From Pseudoduganella albidiflava (GTDB lineage Bacteria; Pseudomonadota; Gammaproteobacteria; Burkholderiales; Burkholderiaceae_D): 64,000 bases of DNA. Where the stretch lies: contig NZ_CP036401.1 in the NCBI RefSeq assembly GCF_004322755.1, forward strand, positions 5,766,001-5,830,000, in the 5' to 3' direction. Within the stretch, counting starts at the first letter, position 1, and each line of letters begins with the position of its first letter. This document shows, piece by piece, positions 59,588 through 64,000 of this stretch. Position numbers and translations under genes: made by a program. The notes beneath the pieces were generated by a model that had not been told where the DNA came from, did not search any database, and was given only the letters and a program-made list of their open reading frames with translations.

Positions 59588-60826
59588 ATGTTCACCATCC
59601 GAACCTTCAGCGCAATCCTTTTTGCCGCCGCACTGGCCATGCCCGCCTACGCCGCGTCAGACTGGCAGGCCAGCTGGTACGCGGCGCCACAGCCGGCCTG
59701 GGACGCTACCTTCGCCCTGCCGACCAATGTGCCGGCCAGCGTTGCCGGCAGCACGGTGCGCGAGGTGCTGCGGCTTTCCACCGGCGGCGGCAGCGTGCGC
59801 GTGGTGCTGTCGAATCGCTATGGCACGGTGCCGCTGGCCGTTGGCGCGGTGCGCATTGCCCGCACGGCGAGTGAGCCCGGCGCCACGTCCGCCATCGACA
59901 CCGCCAGCAACCGGGCACTGACTTTTGCCGGCAGCACGGAGTTCACGATCCCGCCAGGCGGCACGGCAACCAGCGATCCTCTCGCGTTCCCGGTCGTGCC
60001 ACTGGAACGCCTGACCATATCGACCTGGTTCCCCGGCCCGGCACCACTGGCGACCTTCCACTGGGGCGCCCAGCAAACCGGCTACCTCGCCGCCGGCAAT
60101 GCCACGGCGGCCGCAACGCTGGACACAGCGCAGCGCTTGCAAGGCCGCGCCTTTCTCGCCGCCGTCCACGTCGCCGGACAGGGCAGGACCATCGTGGCGC
60201 TGGGCGATTCGATCACCGATGGCAATGGCTCGACACCGGACCGGCACCGCCGCTGGCCGGACCTGCTGGCCGAACGGCTTGCACCGCAAGGCATCGCCGT
60301 CGCCAATGCCGGGATTTCCGGCGCGCGGCTGCTGTCGTCGAAGATGGGCGTGAAGGCGATCGAACGGTTCGACGCGGACGTGCTGGAGCAGCCCGGCGTG
60401 ACGGCCGTCGTAGTGCTGCTGGGGACAAACGATATCGGCTGGCCCGGCACCCCGTTCGCGCCGCAAGACGCGCCGATGACGGCGGAGCGGCTGGTCGACG
60501 GCTACCGCGCGCTGATCGCCCGCGCCCATGCACGCGGCGTCCGGATCATCGGCGGCACGCTGCCGCCATTCCGGGATGCGCTGCCCGGCACGCCGTTCGA
60601 GGGGTACTGGACGCCGGCCAAGGACGCGCTGCGCCGCGAAGTCAACGCCTGGATCCGGACCAGTGGCGAGTTCGACGCGGTGGCCGATTTCGATGCCGTG
60701 CTGCGCGATCCGGCCGATCCGTCACGGCTACATGCGGAATACGATTCGGGCGACCACCTGCATCCGGGCGATGCGGGCTTCGCGGCGATGGCGCGGGCCG
60801 TGCCGGCCCTTCCGCGCACACAATGA
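59588..60826 (+). CDS. Exported SGNH/GDSL hydrolase
   Basis: A 412-residue esterase-like protein with a signal peptide (about residues 1-22). An N-terminal beta domain (25-195) precedes the SGNH domain. The catalytic serine is S208 in GDSITDG, with G245 (GISG), N281 (GTND) and the D389/H392 pair in DHLHPG. Likely substrate: esterified sugars or polysaccharide acetyl groups outside the cell, by analogy with similar two-domain enzymes. Start behind CAGGAGC. The stop codon lies at the edge of a bidirectional terminator. Confidence 0.92.
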   Translation: MFTIRTFSAILFAAALAMPAYAASDWQASWYAAPQPAWDATFALPTNVPASVAGSTVREVLRLSTGGGSVRVVLSNRYGTVPLAVGAVRIARTASEPGATSAIDTASNRALTFAGSTEFTIPPGGTATSDPLAFPVVPLERLTISTWFPGPAPLATFHWGAQQTGYLAAGNATAAATLDTAQRLQGRAFLAAVHVAGQGRTIVALGDSITDGNGSTPDRHRRWPDLLAERLAPQGIAVANAGISGARLLSSKMGVKAIERFDADVLEQPGVTAVVVLLGTNDIGWPGTPFAPQDAPMTAERLVDGYRALIARAHARGVRIIGGTLPPFRDALPGTPFEGYWTPAKDALRREVNAWIRTSGEFDAVADFDAVLRDPADPSRLHAEYDSGDHLHPGDAGFAAMARAVPALPRTQ

Positions 60827-60853
60827 AAAACGGCGCCGAGGGCGCCGTTTTTC
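60825..60853. terminator. Bidirectional terminator between SGNH and dxs genes
   Basis: A perfect 12-bp stem, AAAAACGGCGCC with GGCGCCGTTTTT around GAG, serves convergent genes and gives five T residues after the stem in both directions. The SGNH stop codon is inside the left arm's first bases. Confidence 0.9.
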
Positions 60854-60871
60854 ATGCCGCCGGCATAGCCC

Positions 60872-62743
60872 TCAGCCGTTGTTGACCACCAGCCGCGGTT
60901 CGCCGCCGAAGAAGCGGGTCTTGATCGATCTGGCGATACCGTCGGCATCCAGGCCCACGCTGGCCAGCAGCTTGGCCGGGTCGCCGTGGTCGATGAACTG
61001 GTCGGGCAGGCCGAGGATCAGCAGCGGCTTGGCGATGCCCGCTTCGGCCAGCGCCTCGGCCACGGCGGCGCCGGCGCCACCCATCGTGCAGCCCTCTTCC
61101 ACCGTGACCAGGTAGTCGTGCGACGCGGCCAGTTCCTTCACCAGCTCCACGTCCAGCGGTTTCACGAAGCGCATGTTGGCCACCGTGGCGTTGATGCCGT
61201 CGGCCGCCTTGAGCGACGGCGCCACCATCGCGCCGAACGCCATGATCGCCACGCGTTCGCCCTGGCGGCGCAGTTCGCCCTTGCCCAGGTCGATGGTGGT
61301 CAGTTCCGGTGCAATGGCCGCGCCGATGCCGGCACCGCGCGGGTAGCGCACGGCGGCCGGGCCGGGATACTGGTAGGCGGTGGTCAGCATCTGGCGGCAT
61401 TCGTTCTCGTCCGATGCGGCCATCACCACCATGTTCGGGATGCAGCGCAGGTAGGCCAGGTCGTAATTGCCGGCGTGCGTGGCGCCATCGGCGCCCACCA
61501 GGCCGGCGCGGTCCAGCGCGAACGTCACGTCCAGGTTCTGCAGCGCCACGTCGTGGATCAATTGGTCGTAGGCACGCTGCAGGAAGGTCGAATAGATCGC
61601 CACCACCGGCTTCATGCCTTCGCAGGCCAGGCCGCCGGCGAAGGTGACGGAGTGCTGTTCGGCGATGCCCACGTCGAAGTAGCGCTTCGGATATTCGGCA
61701 TGGAAGCGCACCATGCCCGAGCCTTCGCGCATCGCCGGCGTGATGCCGACCAGGCGCTCGTCCTGCGCCGCCATGTCGCACAGCCAGTTGCCGAACACTT
61801 CGGTGTACGTCATCTTGGCCGGCGCCGTGGCGGGCTTGATGCCTTCGGCCGGGTTGAACTTGCCGGTGCCGTGGTACAGGATCGGTTCCGCCTCGGCCAG
61901 CTTGTAGCCCTGCCCTTTTTTCGTGACCACGTGGAGGAACTGCGGGCCCTTCAGGTTGCGGATGTTCTGCAGCGTGGGGATCAGCGAATCGAGGTCGTGG
62001 CCATCGATCGGGCCGATGTAGTTGAAGCCGAACTCCTCGAACATGGTGGCCGGTACCACCATGCCCTTGGCATGTTCTTCCAGCTTCTTCGCCAGCTCCA
62101 GCATCGGCGCCGGCAGCACCGACTTGCCGACGTTCTTCGCGGCCGCGTAGAACTGGCCGGACATCAGCCGCGCCAGGTAGCGGTTCAGCGCACCCACCGG
62201 CGGCGAGATCGACATGTCGTTGTCGTTCAGGATCACCAGCAGGTTGCAGTCTTCTTCCACGCCGGCGTTGTTCAGCGCCTCGAACGCCATGCCGGCCGTC
62301 ATCGAGCCGTCGCCAATCACGGCGATCGCGTGGCGCTGTTCGCCCTTGATCTTGGCGGCCAGCGCCATGCCCAGCGCGGCGGAGATCGACGTGGACGAGT
62401 GGGCGGTGCCGAACGTGTCGTATTCGCTTTCCACGCGGCGCGGGAAACCGGAGATGCCGTCGAGCTGGCGCAGCGTGTGGAACTGGTCGCGCCGGCCCGT
62501 GAGGATCTTGTGCGTGTAGGTCTGGTGGCCCACGTCCCACACGATGCGGTCGTGCGGCGTGTTGAAGACGTAATGCAATGCCACGGTCAGTTCGACGGTA
62601 CCGAGATTGGACGACAGGTGGCCGCCCGTCTTCGACACGGAATCGAGCAGGAAGCTGCGCAGTTCGTTGGCCAGCGGTGCCAGCTGGTGGCGCGGCAGCT
62701 TGCGCAAGTCGGCCGGGTTGTTGATGGTTTGAAGCAGGTTCAT
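60872..62743 (-). CDS. dxs: 1-deoxy-D-xylulose-5-phosphate synthase
   Basis: A 623-residue thiamine diphosphate enzyme that joins pyruvate and glyceraldehyde 3-phosphate, the first step of the MEP isoprenoid route. The N-terminal [12 protein letters not shown] and the ThDP/Mg motif starting GDGSMTAG (144-151) are present. The central [13 protein letters not shown] and the C-terminal transketolase domain are complete. It begins directly after the ispA stop (TAAATG) and ends the xseB-ispA-dxs operon at a strong terminator. Full length for the family. Confidence 0.97.
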   Translation of the reverse strand: MNLLQTINNPADLRKLPRHQLAPLANELRSFLLDSVSKTGGHLSSNLGTVELTVALHYVFNTPHDRIVWDVGHQTYTHKILTGRRDQFHTLRQLDGISGFPRRVESEYDTFGTAHSSTSISAALGMALAAKIKGEQRHAIAVIGDGSMTAGMAFEALNNAGVEEDCNLLVILNDNDMSISPPVGALNRYLARLMSGQFYAAAKNVGKSVLPAPMLELAKKLEEHAKGMVVPATMFEEFGFNYIGPIDGHDLDSLIPTLQNIRNLKGPQFLHVVTKKGQGYKLAEAEPILYHGTGKFNPAEGIKPATAPAKMTYTEVFGNWLCDMAAQDERLVGITPAMREGSGMVRFHAEYPKRYFDVGIAEQHSVTFAGGLACEGMKPVVAIYSTFLQRAYDQLIHDVALQNLDVTFALDRAGLVGADGATHAGNYDLAYLRCIPNMVVMAASDENECRQMLTTAYQYPGPAAVRYPRGAGIGAAIAPELTTIDLGKGELRRQGERVAIMAFGAMVAPSLKAADGINATVANMRFVKPLDVELVKELAASHDYLVTVEEGCTMGGAGAAVAEALAEAGIAKPLLILGLPDQFIDHGDPAKLLASVGLDADGIARSIKTRFFGGEPRLVVNNG

Positions 62744-63649
62744 TTATGCCTTCCGCTGCACGATCAGGTCCGCGAGTTCGCGCAGGCGCTGTGCGCCGTC
62801 GCCAAAGGCGCCGAGCGCCGCGTGGGCGTCGCGCCGCAATTGTTCGGCCAGGGCGACGGATTCGTCGAGCCCGAGGATCGAGACGTAGGTGGGTTTGTTG
62901 TCGGCGGCATCCTTGCCGGCCGTCTTGCCGAGGGTCGCCGAATCGGCGGTGGCGTCGAGCACGTCGTCGACGACCTGGAAGGCCAGGCCGATCGCGCGGC
63001 TGTACGCATGCAGTGCTTCCAGTTCGGTCGCCGACAGGTCCTTGCCGGCCAGCGCGCCCAGCACCACGGAGGCACGCAGCAGCGCGCCCGTCTTCAGCTG
63101 GTGCATGCGCTCCAGTTGTTCCAGCGTCAGTGCCAGGCCCACGCTGTCCAGGTCGATCGCCTGGCCGCCGCACATGCCGGCCGAACCCGCCGCGTCGGCC
63201 AGCAGCCGCACCATGGCCAGCAGGCGCGCCGGCGGAATGCCCTCGGCACCGGCCAGCACCGTGAACGCCCGCGATTGCAGCGCATCGCCGACCAGCAGCG
63301 CGGTCGCTTCATCGTAGGCCACGTGTACCGTGGGTTTGCCGCGGCGCAGGTCGTCGTCGTCCATGCACGGCATGTCGTCGTGCACCAGCGAATACGCATG
63401 GATCATTTCCACGGCCGCCGCCGCACGCGACAGCGCCGGCGCATCGGCACCGAACAGGGCACCGGCAGCGTAGACGAGCAGCGGGCGCACGCGCTTGCCG
63501 CCGCCCAGCAATGCATAGCGCATTGCTTCGTGCAGTTTCGCGGGTTCGGCGGTGTCGGCCGGTAAATACGCGGACATGTCCGCTTCCATGCCTTGCTGGA
63601 TGCCACGCATCCAGTCCTGGAACGTGACGGCGTCGGGTGCGAACGTCAT
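62744..63649 (-). CDS. ispA: Farnesyl diphosphate synthase (geranyltranstransferase)
   Basis: A 301-residue polyprenyl synthase. The first aspartate-rich motif is DDMPCMDDDD at 91-100, the second is DDVLDAT further on, and LLGGGKRVRPLL is the usual isopentenyl diphosphate site. It makes farnesyl diphosphate for ubiquinone, heme O and undecaprenyl synthesis, linking it to ctaB and ubiA in this window. The start overlaps the xseB stop by 4 bp. Confidence 0.97.
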   Translation of the reverse strand: MTFAPDAVTFQDWMRGIQQGMEADMSAYLPADTAEPAKLHEAMRYALLGGGKRVRPLLVYAAGALFGADAPALSRAAAAVEMIHAYSLVHDDMPCMDDDDLRRGKPTVHVAYDEATALLVGDALQSRAFTVLAGAEGIPPARLLAMVRLLADAAGSAGMCGGQAIDLDSVGLALTLEQLERMHQLKTGALLRASVVLGALAGKDLSATELEALHAYSRAIGLAFQVVDDVLDATADSATLGKTAGKDAADNKPTYVSILGLDESVALAEQLRRDAHAALGAFGDGAQRLRELADLIVQRKA

Positions 63650-63912
63650 TGCCCGCCCTCGTCGCTGTCGGCGAAGGGCTTGAGCATGTCGCCTTCCAGG
63701 ATTTTCACCTGTGATTCCACTTTTTCCAGCTGGGCGGCGCAGTATTTCACCAGTTCCGAACCGCGTGCGTAGGCCGCGACCGACGCCTCCAGCGGCAGTT
63801 GGCCGGATTCCATCTGCGTGACGAGCTGCGCCAGCTCGGCCATCGCCTCTTCGAAGGAGGCAGGCGCGGGGGCGGGCGCGGCATTCTCACCGCTGTTAAT
63901 TTTATTGACCAT
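63646..63912 (-). CDS. xseB: Exodeoxyribonuclease VII small subunit
   Basis: An 88-residue coiled protein with the XseB pattern SFEEAMAELAQLVTQMESGQLPLEASVAAYARG. It pairs with XseA to degrade single-stranded DNA. First gene of the isoprenoid operon, as in many proteobacteria. Just upstream a TAAAAT on the minus strand near 63950 might be the -10 of its promoter; the -35 is unclear. The remaining 88 bp to the window edge show nothing else. Confidence 0.95.
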   Translation of the reverse strand: MVNKINSGENAAPAPAPASFEEAMAELAQLVTQMESGQLPLEASVAAYARGSELVKYCAAQLEKVESQVKILEGDMLKPFADSDEGGQ

Positions 63913-64000
63913 GTCTTGATTTTGACTCAGTGCTGGAGTTTAGCCCGTTATTTTAGAACAAAGTGTCCCGCACGGTCCAAAATGACAACCCGGCCGGGCG

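Noticed and set aside
60986..63565. An 859-codon open frame on the plus strand
   Set aside because: It is the antisense shadow of dxs and ispA, which have complete motifs and operon spacing. Such long shadows are common in GC-rich DNA.

Overview
The window is about 64 kb of GC-rich bacterial chromosome, gene-dense on both strands. Gene content and order point to a betaproteobacterium of the Burkholderiales, most likely an Oxalobacteraceae member of the Massilia/Pseudoduganella type. The grounds are the cox cluster with its CtaG, DUF2970 and DUF2909 accessory genes, the proC-yggS-pilT-pilU neighbourhood, ubiA next to oxyR, and dispersed GGTGACAGGCTCC palindromes. The taxon is inferred from content, not from a marker gene.

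Positions 1-10082 hold a tellurite-resistance-like (Ter) stress island on the minus strand. It has two terD paralogues, terZ, an AIM24-like gene cut by the window edge, a DUF475/TerC-superfamily membrane protein, and a compact enzyme run: ATP-grasp, phosphoribosyltransferase, HAD phosphatase, StiP-like protein and CitE-like lyase. This run matches the module proposed in published comparative genomics to make an undefined nucleoside-like metabolite. A divergent LysR regulator of NhaR type lies beside it. A 66-bp AT-rich element occurs twice, upstream of terD copy 2 and upstream of the DUF475 gene, and probably makes them one regulon.

Positions 10072-17487 are a TetR/CecR-type repressor and a divergent YbhGFSR-like ABC exporter with its own NodT-type outer-membrane channel. 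A strong promoter lies inside a palindromic operator between them. Positions 17677-21401 hold a CNNM/CBS membrane protein, an exported DUF3108-like protein, a block of dispersed palindromes and an AI-2E/PerM family protein. Positions 21634-30711 form the aa3-type cytochrome c oxidase region: coxB, ctaD, a 33-residue assembly protein, ctaG, a DUF2970 gene and coxC, then SURF1, an SCO-like protein, ctaA, ctaB and sco1.

Positions 31023-44552 are mixed: a BioC-like methyltransferase, comF, trmL, an ArsR-regulated quinone oxidoreductase with two matching operators, an amidohydrolase with an alginate-export-type porin, a KefB-like antiporter with a cyclic-nucleotide-binding FAD oxidoreductase, an isochorismatase-fold hydrolase, and AraC and VOC genes. 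Positions 44784-55544 are mostly housekeeping: DUF421, rfaE2, oxyR, ubiA, a DUF883 gene, proC, yggS, pilT, pilU, a glutathione peroxidase, glcD and a PduO-type adenosyltransferase. Positions 55582-58316 hold a sialidase-like gene with two membrane proteins of unknown role. The end carries a LysR regulator, an SGNH hydrolase and the isoprenoid operon xseB-ispA-dxs.

A recurring trait is the number of short tandem repeats (units of 7 to 15 bp) at gene borders: about ten arrays in 64 kb. No tRNA, rRNA, CRISPR array, integrase or complete insertion sequence was found.
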